DNA from: Orientia chuto str. Dubai
GTDB lineage: Bacteria; Pseudomonadota; Alphaproteobacteria; Rickettsiales; Rickettsiaceae
Direction of reading: 5' to 3'
Assembly: GCF_000964595.1 (NCBI RefSeq)
Contig: NZ_LANP01000009.1
Span: forward strand, 1 to 42,355
DNA: 42,355 bases
Below the pieces are notes generated by a model that did no database searches, was not told where the DNA came from, and saw only the letters and a list, made by a program, of their open reading frames with translations. Positions 26,739-35,969 of the stretch are shown here, in pieces (the stretch's first letter is position 1; each line of letters opens with the position of its first letter). The translations under genes were made by a program, and so were the position numbers.

Positions 26739-29732
26739 CTAGCTAATTTTATTTAAAAACGCTTCGCATTTTTTATTAGCTAAGACAATCATATGCAAAT
26801 CCACAGTTGTTTTATATAGAGCTATTTCATTGATAAGATCGAGATAAGCTATAGCATAAATCTTATTTTTTTGCCACCAACGCTCAAAAGTCAAATGTGG
26901 TTTTGCTGTCATTATACAAGATAGTAGTCTACGTTGCTTGTTATATAAATCTTCTTTAAGAGAGCGTATAGCTAGTCTATTCCAGTAATGGTCACTAATC
27001 ATTAATTGATCACAACACTTTCTTAACCAATATAAGCTTAGTGTTTCTCCTGCAGCAAAGTAAGTTTTAGCAACTTTATTATAATCCGATTTACTATTGA
27101 CTGAGACTAAAATAATGTCTAAAACAGATATTAAATAATCGATATTAGATAGATGAGTAGCAAGCCTTGATGGAATATTATGAGAACTATAATAATCAAA
27201 TTTATCTTTAGCCTTTGCTGTAATACTATATGATAACGAAGAAATTTTCTTAGCCAATGCTATAGCAGGCTTTTTATAAAGATCGATAGTTTTAGTAATA
27301 TCTAGTTCAGCGGTATTTTGTATAAACCAGCTTATACCTCTTCTAATTAGTTTATTGATTTCACTGAAAATTATAACTTGTACTTCATTATTAATATGAG
27401 TACCAAGATTATCAATATTTTGCCATAGCTCATCTATAGAGAAAATTTCATTAGTGATTACATATGATTTAACTATATTATCTATAGTAGCTTTTGTATC
27501 ATTCTGTATCATATTGAGAATTGGTCCACTAATCTGATTAATAACCTTGTTACTTAATACAGTTAAAATAATTTCTTTTCGTAGTGGATGCGTTGATATT
27601 TCATCATAGAATCTTTTTTGCATTAACTCTGGAAAATAGTTCAGCAAATACTTATTTAAAAATGGCTCGCTCGCTAAATCAGTTTTAATTAATTCAGCGT
27701 ATGTATGCATTTTGCTGTAGGACAATAAAATAGCTAACTCTGGTCTTGTCATTTTCTCTTTTGAAAGTGCTCTTTGAGCGATTTCATTATCTGATGGCAA
27801 AAATTCAACAGCACGATCTAGCAATCCAGCTTGCTCAAGAGTTCTAATCATATTTGTAAACATTTCCATAGTAAATAGTTTTGACTTTTCAGTAATTGTA
27901 ATTGCCTGATTTTGTTTATAATTATCAATCAAAACTAGTTTTTCCACCATCGGAGACATTTGCTCTAAAATTTTATTTCTTTCTTTTAAAGTAAGCTTAT
28001 TTTTAGCCATAGCGTTATTTAGCGCTATCTTAATATTAACTTCATGATCAGAACATCCTACTCCAGCTGAATTATCAATAAAGTCAGTATTAATTCTTCC
28101 ACCTTGTCTTGCATATTCAATACGACCACGTTGTGATATTCCTAAATTTCCTCCTTCAGCTATTACTTTCGCTGATATATCTTTTGCATTGCAACGTAAT
28201 GCATCATTTGATTTATCTCCAATATCGAACATACTTTCATCTGATGCTTTAATATAAGTACCTATTCCTCCATTCCAGATTAAATCGACCTTGGCTTTAA
28301 GTAACGCTTTAATTAACTCTTCTGGTTTTACTTCATTTTTGCTAAGGTTAAATAGTTGTTGAGCTTCTGAAGATAATTTAATGATTTTAGCAGAACGGGA
28401 AAATACTCCTCCACCTTTAGATAAAACTTTTGTATCATAATCAGACCATTTTGAGTGAGGAAGGTGAAATAATCTTAAACGTTCTTGATAACTTTGCTTA
28501 GGATCTGGATTTGGATCAACAAAAATATGAATATGATTAAAAGCTCCTACTAGCTTTATTGTATTTGATCTAAGCATTCCATTACCAAAGACATCGCCAG
28601 ACATATCCCCAATACCAACAACAGTAATGGAATCTTTTTGTACGTCAATACCTAAATGTCTAAAATGATGTTGTACTGATATCCATGCTCCTTTAGCTGT
28701 AATTCCCATTTTTTTATGATCATAGCCATCAGAACCTCCAGAAGCAAAAGCATCTCTTAGCCAAAAATCGTATTCTTGAGAAATTTTATTAGCATGATCA
28801 GAAAAAGAAGCAGTGCCTTTGTCTGCTGCAACTACTAAATATGGATCATCATAGTCTTCGTTTTTTATTACAGTGTTTTTAGGAGGCAATATTCCATCAG
28901 TTACCGTATTATCTGTAATATCCAATAGCCCTCTAAGAAAGTTTTTATAACATTCTACAGCTAATTTTTGGTAAGAAGATGCATTAGCAGTACTTTCTGG
29001 ATGAACTTTTACAAAAAAACCACCTTTAGATCCAACAGGAACAATTACAGTATTTTTAGTCATTTGAGCTTTCATTAATCCAAGTACTTCAGTTCTATAA
29101 TCTTCTCCACGATCAGACCATCTGATACCTCCTCTTGCAACTTTTCCTCCTCGTAAATGAATACCTTCAAATTGGTTAGAAAATACAAAAATCTCAGCAT
29201 AAGGCACTGGTAATGGCAAATCTGGTACTAATTGTGACTTAATTTTAAAAGAAAGGTAATCTTTGTACTTACCATTTTTAGTACGATGATAATAATTAGT
29301 TCTAGAGATTGCTTTAACCAAAGCTAACATTGTCCTTAATACCTTATCTTCAGCACTGCTGTTAATTAGACTTAAATTTTTATACAATTCTTGCTCAATA
29401 CTATCAATATCATGTTTTATAGTTGTTAGATTAAATATATGATCAAATAAATTTAAAAGCGTATTAGTGAATTGGTAATGTTTGATAAGTAATGATTTTA
29501 CATAATCTTTACTATAGGCAAATTTGATTTGTTGTAGGTAGTGAACTAATGCTTGTAAAAGTCTAACTTGGTAAGCATCTATATTAATTAATGTAATTAA
29601 TTTATATAGTGCATCATGTTCTAGACCTTCTGTCGTAATCTTCTCTAGTATAGCTTCAACATTTTGTTTCATTAGTTCCAGATTTAGGGTATTAAACTCA
29701 ATTTTAGGAGATAGATTAAAGTTATACATCAT
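26739..29732 (-). CDS. gdhB: Large NAD-dependent glutamate dehydrogenase, catalytic C-terminal part
   Basis: This enzyme oxidises glutamate to 2-oxoglutarate and ammonia, feeding the TCA cycle; glutamate is a main carbon source of Rickettsiaceae. The 997-residue frame has the catalytic-domain blocks of the 1600-residue bacterial family: RGGKVARGGIRWSDRGEDYR, MTKNTVIVPVGSKGGFF, VVAADKGTASFSDHANKISQ, GIGDMSGDVFGNGMLRS, and NGGIGTYIK followed by GGNLGISQRGRIEYARQGGR. It begins at an ATG overlapping the stop of the N-terminal part (ATATGATG). The first residues (MMYNFNLS) line up with a conserved strand in intact relatives, so the break falls inside one gene. One added base restores a 1640-residue protein. 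Re-initiation at the overlap could still make two chains. Confidence 0.9.
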   Translation of the reverse strand: MMYNFNLSPKIEFNTLNLELMKQNVEAILEKITTEGLEHDALYKLITLINIDAYQVRLLQALVHYLQQIKFAYSKDYVKSLLIKHYQFTNTLLNLFDHIFNLTTIKHDIDSIEQELYKNLSLINSSAEDKVLRTMLALVKAISRTNYYHRTKNGKYKDYLSFKIKSQLVPDLPLPVPYAEIFVFSNQFEGIHLRGGKVARGGIRWSDRGEDYRTEVLGLMKAQMTKNTVIVPVGSKGGFFVKVHPESTANASSYQKLAVECYKNFLRGLLDITDNTVTDGILPPKNTVIKNEDYDDPYLVVAADKGTASFSDHANKISQEYDFWLRDAFASGGSDGYDHKKMGITAKGAWISVQHHFRHLGIDVQKDSITVVGIGDMSGDVFGNGMLRSNTIKLVGAFNHIHIFVDPNPDPKQSYQERLRLFHLPHSKWSDYDTKVLSKGGGVFSRSAKIIKLSSEAQQLFNLSKNEVKPEELIKALLKAKVDLIWNGGIGTYIKASDESMFDIGDKSNDALRCNAKDISAKVIAEGGNLGISQRGRIEYARQGGRINTDFIDNSAGVGCSDHEVNIKIALNNAMAKNKLTLKERNKILEQMSPMVEKLVLIDNYKQNQAITITEKSKLFTMEMFTNMIRTLEQAGLLDRAVEFLPSDNEIAQRALSKEKMTRPELAILLSYSKMHTYAELIKTDLASEPFLNKYLLNYFPELMQKRFYDEISTHPLRKEIILTVLSNKVINQISGPILNMIQNDTKATIDNIVKSYVITNEIFSIDELWQNIDNLGTHINNEVQVIIFSEINKLIRRGISWFIQNTAELDITKTIDLYKKPAIALAKKISSLSYSITAKAKDKFDYYSSHNIPSRLATHLSNIDYLISVLDIILVSVNSKSDYNKVAKTYFAAGETLSLYWLRKCCDQLMISDHYWNRLAIRSLKEDLYNKQRRLLSCIMTAKPHLTFERWWQKNKIYAIAYLDLINEIALYKTTVDLHMIVLANKKCEAFLNKIS

Positions 29733-31660
29733 ATATCAGATTGATTACTATTCATTGAATATAGAGCATTTAAATCTTGACGAATGTTGAAATTACTATC
29801 TACTAACTCTTGTTTATTGGAATCTAAAGCAAGTTGTGAAATTAGCGGCCTGCTGTTTTCAGTTGAGATTTTAAATGTTTGTTCATCTAAAATGTTAAAG
29901 TTTAAATTTTCAATTATAGGAAAAACTTGAGATAGTGAAAGTTTACTACCAGGATTATATATTTTTAAACTAAAAATATGCTGTGAATGTATTATAAAGT
30001 TAAATGTTTGCTTACCGCTTTTTTGAGCTTTAATAATATATTTTAAGTCATTAACTGCTTCAGCAGAATTAAAATTTTGAATGTAATTTTTAGGAAAAAT
30101 ATATGCATTATCTTTGAAAAGCTTTAATCCTTCAAATAACCCATATGATTTAACTAAAGATGCTTTAAATGATTCTATCCACTGGGCTGATAAATTTTCA
30201 AGGTTATTTTCAAGCTCTTTAATGTTTAAATTAGTAAGCACATTCTGATCAATTGGCATACTAATATAAATACTACAGAAATTTGGTGGAACTGTATTTA
30301 ACTCACTACTTAAAATTTTAGTATTAAAAGCTTTTATTAAGCAACTAGTAATATTAGCATGAACATTAGGAGTTAATCTTATGCTTGGTAAAAAAACTAT
30401 TATATCAATAATATTATTAAGACAATTCGGGAACAGGCAAAGCCTTAACGCATTATTGTTCATTGCAGATAACACTTTTAGGCAAGCACAATAAAGGCTT
30501 TCTAAGCTAGCTTCAAACAGCATTTCTCTAGGCAAAGATTCAAAAATTGCCTTAAATCTTTTTGCATTATAGCTGTTGCTGCTAAATTTTGAAAAACTAA
30601 GTATATCTTTTAATTTATCAAGTAATATAGGAATATTCTGCACTGATTGCTGCTTTGTTGAAGCGCTGTAAAGACCTAAAAAAATCATAGCTGAGTCAAA
30701 ACTACCGTTTTTGTTTTTCTGCTTTATAAGCATATAATTAATAAAACTACTTTTATGAACTGTAGATGGCTTATTAATTTTACCAATTAGTATTGTCTTT
30801 TTATCATTACCTTGGTTACAGGCAAGATGCATAATATTTTCTATATCTTGCTCTGGAAAAAATGCTTTATGCCCAGCTACAAGACTACTTGTTCCATTTA
30901 ATAAATTATAATTAATACAACTTAAAAAAGTAAAATTATCAGCTTTGAGCCAATGCAAAAAATCTACAATCGATTTTTTTTCCTGATCAGAAGAATGGGA
31001 TAGCGATGTAATAATTTTTTCAATTTCCTGCAGAATAGGATGCCAATCTGCCGAAGTTTTATTAATTTGCTCTAAAATTGTAGTAAGCTGGCTTTTTATG
31101 CTATCTAAGAACTTTTTATCAAATGTTCCATGTATTTTACATAATATTAAAGATTCAATATTATTATTATTTACTGCATGGTTATTATTCTGAAAAGCAG
31201 GGAAAACATCAACTAGTGCTCCATTCTTATTTCTTTTTGTTGCAACTACAGGATGAATAAAGAAAAATGGTTCTAGCCCTATTCTCTCTAACAAAGACTT
31301 AATCGAATCAATAATAAAAGCTGCATCTATATTGATAATTTTAAACTCAATAAAAGGAGAAAAGTAGCTTGATTGATTAGATTGAGAGAGAGTAACTAGA
31401 TAATTCTTATTTATAGGCTTTTTTTTAAAAAACTCATATGCACTTAAAGCTGCATCTTTGAAAAAATTAGTGCTATAATTTTCTGTGTAATCAATTGGAA
31501 TATATGAATAAAAGCTTTTGACAAATTTAATTAATAACGTGTCATTAGAATACTTAGGCTCACTTTTTATTGCGTTAATAACTTCTGTTTGTAACTTAGT
31601 ATTATCACAACTAAAGATTGAAGTAAGTGGAATATCTAAATCTTGATTATTCATATACAT
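29729..31660 (-). CDS. gdhB: Large NAD-dependent glutamate dehydrogenase, N-terminal part
   Basis: This 643-residue frame is the regulatory N-terminal half of the same enzyme. It carries family-like blocks such as FFIHPVVATKRNKNGALVDV, VDFLHWLKADNFTFLSCINY, SLPREMLFEASLESLYCACL and SLSQVFPIIENLNFNILDEQ (ACT-like regions). It stops at 29729, overlapping the start of the catalytic part by four bases. The frame relation is the same as at the other breaks in this window (the downstream codons begin one base early). The start may be the ATG at 31660 or the one two codons later (MNNQDLDIPL). The divergent mnmE starts 75 bases away. Confidence 0.85.
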   Translation of the reverse strand: MYMNNQDLDIPLTSIFSCDNTKLQTEVINAIKSEPKYSNDTLLIKFVKSFYSYIPIDYTENYSTNFFKDAALSAYEFFKKKPINKNYLVTLSQSNQSSYFSPFIEFKIINIDAAFIIDSIKSLLERIGLEPFFFIHPVVATKRNKNGALVDVFPAFQNNNHAVNNNNIESLILCKIHGTFDKKFLDSIKSQLTTILEQINKTSADWHPILQEIEKIITSLSHSSDQEKKSIVDFLHWLKADNFTFLSCINYNLLNGTSSLVAGHKAFFPEQDIENIMHLACNQGNDKKTILIGKINKPSTVHKSSFINYMLIKQKNKNGSFDSAMIFLGLYSASTKQQSVQNIPILLDKLKDILSFSKFSSNSYNAKRFKAIFESLPREMLFEASLESLYCACLKVLSAMNNNALRLCLFPNCLNNIIDIIVFLPSIRLTPNVHANITSCLIKAFNTKILSSELNTVPPNFCSIYISMPIDQNVLTNLNIKELENNLENLSAQWIESFKASLVKSYGLFEGLKLFKDNAYIFPKNYIQNFNSAEAVNDLKYIIKAQKSGKQTFNFIIHSQHIFSLKIYNPGSKLSLSQVFPIIENLNFNILDEQTFKISTENSRPLISQLALDSNKQELVDSNFNIRQDLNALYSMNSNQSDI

Positions 31661-31735
31661 TAAATAATAATTTAAAATAGAAAGTTTATATTATAATATA
31701 CGCTTTCAGCAATAATAAAAGTAATATCTAAACCA

Positions 31736-33079
31736 ATGACTAGTGAAACTATCTTTGCCCAATCTTCTGCTAAAGGCAAAGCAGGAGTTGCTATTTTTAG
31801 AGTTTCTGGTAATTTATCATTGTTAATAGTTGAACGTTTATGTGGTAAATTTAATATAATTCCAAGGCGAGTCTACTATCGAACTATTCGTTGTCATATA
31901 ACCAAACAAGTGATTGACAAAGCTTTAATAGTATATTTTCAAGGTAAACAAAGTTTTACAGGAGAAGATGTAATAGAAATACACACACATGGTAGTATTG
32001 CTGTAGCTAAAATGTTAACTAAATGTATACTAGAATTTGAGGGTGTAAGGTTAGCTGAACCTGGAGAATTTGCTAGGAGGGCTTTCTTAAACGGTAAAAT
32101 GGATCTAACTATGGCAGAAGGATTAGTAGATCTGATTGAATCAGAAACACTGATGCAACATAAACAAGCAATTAGGCAAATGGAAGGAGAGCTTGAAAAG
32201 TTATATAGCTACTGGCGTAGAATGTTAATTAAAATAATAAGCTTAGTTGAAGGATATATTGATTTTCCTGATGAGGAAATACCGCAGTCAGTTCTTGAAG
32301 ATGCAGAATCAATTATTGCTAGGTTAACCAAGGAAATTTCTAATCATTTAGGTGATGCCCGTAAAGGGCAAATGCTTAGGCATGGCATAGTATTAACAAT
32401 TACTGGTGAAACTAATACTGGTAAATCTAGTTTATTAAATTATTTAACCATGAAAGAAGCAGCTATTGTATCAGATATTCCAGGAACTACTAGAGATGTT
32501 ATTGAAGCTCACCTTGATATTGGTGGATATCCAATAATAGTTCGTGATACTGCTGGCATTAGAGATAGTAATGATCCAATAGAACAAGAAGGCATTAAAA
32601 GATCTTTGTTAGCATTCAAGAATTCTGATATTAGAATTTTAATGATTGATGCAACAAATATGAACAGTGTTAATCACACTATTGCCCATTTGTTAAATGA
32701 TATTTATACAATTATAGTAATTAATAAGATTGATCTAGTAAACTATAACTATGACAGTAGTATTTTACCGCGCAACAAACCAATAGTTGCGATATCGCTG
32801 CAACAGCAGGTTGGGCTAGATCAATTAATGGCAGAAATAGTAAATTATGCTGAAAAAATAGCAGACCCAGGAAATTTTCCTGCTATTACTAGAGAGAGGT
32901 ATCGTAACAGCCTAAATCAGGCATTGAAATTGCTACAGTTGGTAAATTTGAAAAGTGATTTAGTATTGGCAGCAGAAGATTTAAGAATAGCAATTAAGCA
33001 TCTTGAACATATTACCGGACAGATTAAAATAGATGATATTTTATCAGAAATTTTTGCTACCTTTTGTATAGGTAAATAA
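31736..33079 (+). CDS. mnmE: MnmE (TrmE), tRNA uridine-34 modification GTPase
   Basis: MnmE works with MnmG to add the aminomethyl-type group at the wobble uridine of certain tRNAs. The 447-residue protein has the N-terminal folate-binding domain (TIFAQSSAKGKAGVAIFRVS, then LAEPGEFARRAFLNGKMDLT) and a helical domain carrying a GTPase inserted at about 218-370. The GTPase motifs are G1 GETNTGKSS (224-232), G3 DTAGIRDSNDPIEQEGI (271-287) and G4 NKIDL (330-334). It ends in the invariant FCIGK with the catalytic cysteine at 444. Length and motifs are normal. It is the first of a same-strand run (xerC, dksA, ppa, holB, rluC) with short gaps. Confidence 0.96.
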   Translation: MTSETIFAQSSAKGKAGVAIFRVSGNLSLLIVERLCGKFNIIPRRVYYRTIRCHITKQVIDKALIVYFQGKQSFTGEDVIEIHTHGSIAVAKMLTKCILEFEGVRLAEPGEFARRAFLNGKMDLTMAEGLVDLIESETLMQHKQAIRQMEGELEKLYSYWRRMLIKIISLVEGYIDFPDEEIPQSVLEDAESIIARLTKEISNHLGDARKGQMLRHGIVLTITGETNTGKSSLLNYLTMKEAAIVSDIPGTTRDVIEAHLDIGGYPIIVRDTAGIRDSNDPIEQEGIKRSLLAFKNSDIRILMIDATNMNSVNHTIAHLLNDIYTIIVINKIDLVNYNYDSSILPRNKPIVAISLQQQVGLDQLMAEIVNYAEKIADPGNFPAITRERYRNSLNQALKLLQLVNLKSDLVLAAEDLRIAIKHLEHITGQIKIDDILSEIFATFCIGK

Positions 33080-33126
33080 ATTTAACTTTATAAATTATTA
33101 ATTATTACTGTTATATTTGTATTATT

Positions 33127-34065
33127 ATGCGGCTTGATTCTCAACTAGAAAAAATTATGACTGAATGGCTTCATTACATTCAATATTATAAAAATTATTC
33201 AATTAATACATGTAATTCGTATAATAATGACTTAAAGCAATTTTTTGATTTTATAATTGATTATTGTAATTTAAGTAAATTAGATGTTAACCATCTTTGC
33301 TCAGTTGATATAAGATTAATGAGAAGTTGGTTAAGTCAAAGATATAGTCGTCAATATAATCCTAATTCTAACAGTAGAGCATTATCTAGTGTTAAAAATT
33401 TTTATAAGTATTTATTTAAGCAACATAATTTGGTTAACAAGATTATCAACAGTGTTAGAAATCCTAGATCAGCAAAGCGTTTACCAAAAGCACTTGACGT
33501 TGAAGATACAGTGGCTTGTACTAATAAAATCGATAGCATAGCAGCTGATAAATGGATAGGCGCTAGAGATAAAGCATTATTATTTTTATTGTATGGACAA
33601 GGGTTACGTATTTCCGAAGCTTTATCCATTACTAAAGCTAGCTTAAAATCTGAATCCTTAATAATTAAGGGAAAGGGAAATAAGGCTAGGCTAATTCCCT
33701 GGCTTGATATTGCTAAGCAACTAGTATTAGATTATATAAATGTTGTGCCATATTCACTAACTGATAGTTCTTCATTATTTGTCGGAAAAAGAGGGAAAAA
33801 ACTACAACCAGCTGTATTTGGCCGTCATTTAATTAAATTAAGACGTCAGTTAAATTTACCAGAATCACTAACAGCACATACTTTTCGGCATTGTTTTGCT
33901 AGTCATTTGCTTAATAATGGTGCTGATTTACGTTCTATACAGAAGCTATTAGGTCATCAAAGTTTATCATCAACGCAGATATATACAAAAATTAATGCTG
34001 ATTTTTTAACTTCAGTGTATAATAAATCGCACCCATTAGTTAGAGATCAAAACAACAAAACTTAA
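33127..34065 (+). CDS. xerC: XerC-type tyrosine recombinase
   Basis: Xer recombinases resolve chromosome dimers at dif. The 312-residue protein has an N-terminal SAM-like domain and the full catalytic set: R161 (GQGLRISEAL), Lys in KGKGNKARLIPW (about 183), H251 and R254 (AHTFRHCFASHLL), H277 (LLGHQSLSSTQ) and the nucleophile Y286 (IYTKIN). The ending LTSVYNKSHPLVRD resembles the XerC C-terminus (VYDAAHPRAKR) more than XerD. It sits inside a housekeeping run, so a core Xer protein is more likely than a mobile-element integrase. There is no Shine-Dalgarno sequence before the ATG. Confidence 0.85.
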   Translation: MRLDSQLEKIMTEWLHYIQYYKNYSINTCNSYNNDLKQFFDFIIDYCNLSKLDVNHLCSVDIRLMRSWLSQRYSRQYNPNSNSRALSSVKNFYKYLFKQHNLVNKIINSVRNPRSAKRLPKALDVEDTVACTNKIDSIAADKWIGARDKALLFLLYGQGLRISEALSITKASLKSESLIIKGKGNKARLIPWLDIAKQLVLDYINVVPYSLTDSSSLFVGKRGKKLQPAVFGRHLIKLRRQLNLPESLTAHTFRHCFASHLLNNGADLRSIQKLLGHQSLSSTQIYTKINADFLTSVYNKSHPLVRDQNNKT

Positions 34066-34081
34066 TAAATTATAGTAAATT

Positions 34082-34522
34082 ATGAGTAAAATAATACTAC
34101 CTAAAGGATATAAACCTTCTGAAGAAGAAGAATATATGAATCCTAATCAACTTGAATATTTTAAGCAAAAACTTGAAAAATGGAAAAAAGAATTAATTCA
34201 AGTATCTTTGGAAACTATTGATCATTTAAAAGATGACCATCTTAAATACCCAGATTTAAACTATCAAGCGTCTAGAGAAGCAGAAACTACTATTGAACTT
34301 AGAACAAGAAGCAGATATAAAAAATTAATTGATAAAATTGAAGCTGCATTAAAGAGAATTGAACTAAAACAATATGGTTACTGTGAGGAAAGTGGGGAAA
34401 AAATAGGATTAAAAAGGCTTGAAGCTCGTCCAATAGCAACATTATGTATCGAATCACAAGAACGTCATGAAAAATTTGAAAAACAACATAATGATGATTC
34501 TGATGCAGATGAGTTTAATTGA
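34082..34522 (+). CDS. dksA: DksA-family RNA polymerase-binding transcription factor
   Basis: DksA enters the RNA polymerase secondary channel and, with ppGpp, lowers stable-RNA transcription. The 146-residue protein has the coiled coil (LEYFKQKLEKWKKELIQ to KKLIDKIEAALKRIE) and a zinc-finger-like C-terminus with only two cysteines, C101 and C122; the partner positions are serines (CEES, CIES). Reduced-cysteine forms are usual in alphaproteobacteria. At the coiled-coil tip the sequence is PDLNYQAS, so the position of the critical E. coli Asp74 is tyrosine (Y61), while the other tip aspartate (D58) is kept. It lies 16 bases after xerC and precedes ppa. Confidence 0.9.
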   Translation: MSKIILPKGYKPSEEEEYMNPNQLEYFKQKLEKWKKELIQVSLETIDHLKDDHLKYPDLNYQASREAETTIELRTRSRYKKLIDKIEAALKRIELKQYGYCEESGEKIGLKRLEARPIATLCIESQERHEKFEKQHNDDSDADEFN

Positions 34523-34578
34523 GTATATTATTACAAAAATAATATTGAAAGAATAATAAGCAAATTTGGAGATTTATA

Positions 34579-35100
34579 ATGTTTATTGAAAAGATAAAAA
34601 TCGGAAACAATGTTCCTGATGATATTAATGCCATAATTGAAATACCGATGAACCAACAATATATCAAATATGAAATTGATAAAAGTTCTGGAGCAATAAT
34701 AGTAGATAGATTTTTACAAGTAGCAATGTCATATCCTTGCAATTATGGGTTCGTGCCTCATACTATTGCTGGAGACAATGATCCATTAGATGTGCTTGTT
34801 ATTACAAAATATCCTTTACTTTCAGGATCAGTAATCAATGTTAGACCAGTTGGTGGGTTAACTATGATAGATGAATCTGGTCAGGATGAAAAAATTTTAG
34901 CAGTACCTAATAGCAAAGTAGACAGTAGTTATGATAACATTAATGATATTACAGATCTAGACATTGATTTAAAAAAACGCATTCGCCATTTTTTTGAACA
35001 TTATAAAGATCTAGATCAAAAAAAATGGGTTAAAGTGAAAGATTTTTTTAATCAAAACATAGCAAAAAGTATTATTAATCAATCATTAATAAAAAGATAA
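34579..35100 (+). CDS. ppa: Inorganic pyrophosphatase, soluble family I
   Basis: Ppa hydrolyses pyrophosphate made by nucleic-acid and protein synthesis. The 173-residue product shows the family pattern: EIPMNQQYIKYEIDK, YPCNYGFVPHTIAGDNDPLD (metal-binding aspartates), LDVLVI and the later KILAVP. Length is normal. A GGAG about 8 bases before the ATG supports the start. It is followed 24 bases later by holB. Confidence 0.96.
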   Translation: MFIEKIKIGNNVPDDINAIIEIPMNQQYIKYEIDKSSGAIIVDRFLQVAMSYPCNYGFVPHTIAGDNDPLDVLVITKYPLLSGSVINVRPVGGLTMIDESGQDEKILAVPNSKVDSSYDNINDITDLDIDLKKRIRHFFEHYKDLDQKKWVKVKDFFNQNIAKSIINQSLIKR

Positions 35101-35124
35101 ACTATCTTTAATTTTTATGTATGC

Positions 35125-35963
35125 ATGCTAAATGTTCTAATAAAAAATTGGCAAAATAATATTTTTGCTAATGCTTGGATTATCGATACTGACAATGCAG
35201 ATCATGCTCTAAGTATTTTACTGAAATTTTGCAGTAAAATATTTAATTACAGCTGTAATGCTATTTTGCAGCATCCAGATTTAATTCTAGTTAAGCGTGA
35301 GTCTCTTAATGATAAAAGCAAGTTTATTACTGTTAAGCAAATACGTGATATGCTATTTTTTTTAAATAAAACATCAATAAAGTCTACTACAAAAGTAGCA
35401 ATTATATATGAAGCAGAATACATGAATATTCATTCTGCCAATTGTTGTTTAAAAATACTTGAAGATCCACCTCTTAATAGCTATATTTTCTTAATTACTA
35501 CTAAATTTGTAAACCTACTTTCTACAGTTAGGTCGCGTTGTCATTTACTTACTCAGAAATTTAATAATACTAATATTAGGTTAGTATCACTATTTGAAAT
35601 TGAATACAAAAATCTAATTAGTATGCTTAACGATCAAACTAATAAAATACAATTAGAATTTATTCAAAAAGTAAGGTCTATACAACTAAATTCGAAGAAT
35701 GGTATAAATTTGGTCAAGCTTGCATCACATTACTTGTTAAATCTATTAGACATAAAGTTGGGTTAAAAGAAGATTATCCTAATAACGATCTTGCTATTGT
35801 TGAAATAGGAGTTATTGAAAAAATAAGTAATACTAATTCAATTGGAATGCTAATTCAAAAATATGAAAAGATAAGTAAAATTATATATAATACTAGCAAT
35901 GTTGATTTAGATATTTGTAATTCTACATTATTAATATTATCACTAATACAGAATCAATTGTAG
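35125..35963 (+). CDS. holB: DNA polymerase III delta-prime-like subunit, reading frame broken once near 35700
   Basis: Delta prime is a clamp-loader subunit. The N-terminal 190 residues show the family pattern TVKQIRDMLFFLNKTSIKST, VAIIYEAEYMN, CCLKILEDPPLNSYIFLITT and the STVRSRC motif; no intact Walker A is seen. The first frame stops at 35764-35766. In the frame passing through 35700, coding resumes with WYKFGQACITLLVKSIRHKV and runs to a TAG at 35961-35963, with a C-terminus (IQKYEKISKIIYNTSN) like other rickettsial delta-prime proteins. One added base near 35698 gives 279 residues. The repaired stop lies just before the rluC ATG at 35970, as expected for an operon. The gene is normally essential. 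Confidence 0.8.
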
Positions 35964-35969
35964 TGTTCG

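Noticed and set aside
33127-34065. Mobile-element integrase
   Set aside because: The protein has a XerC-like C-terminus and sits in a run of core genes without attachment-site repeats.
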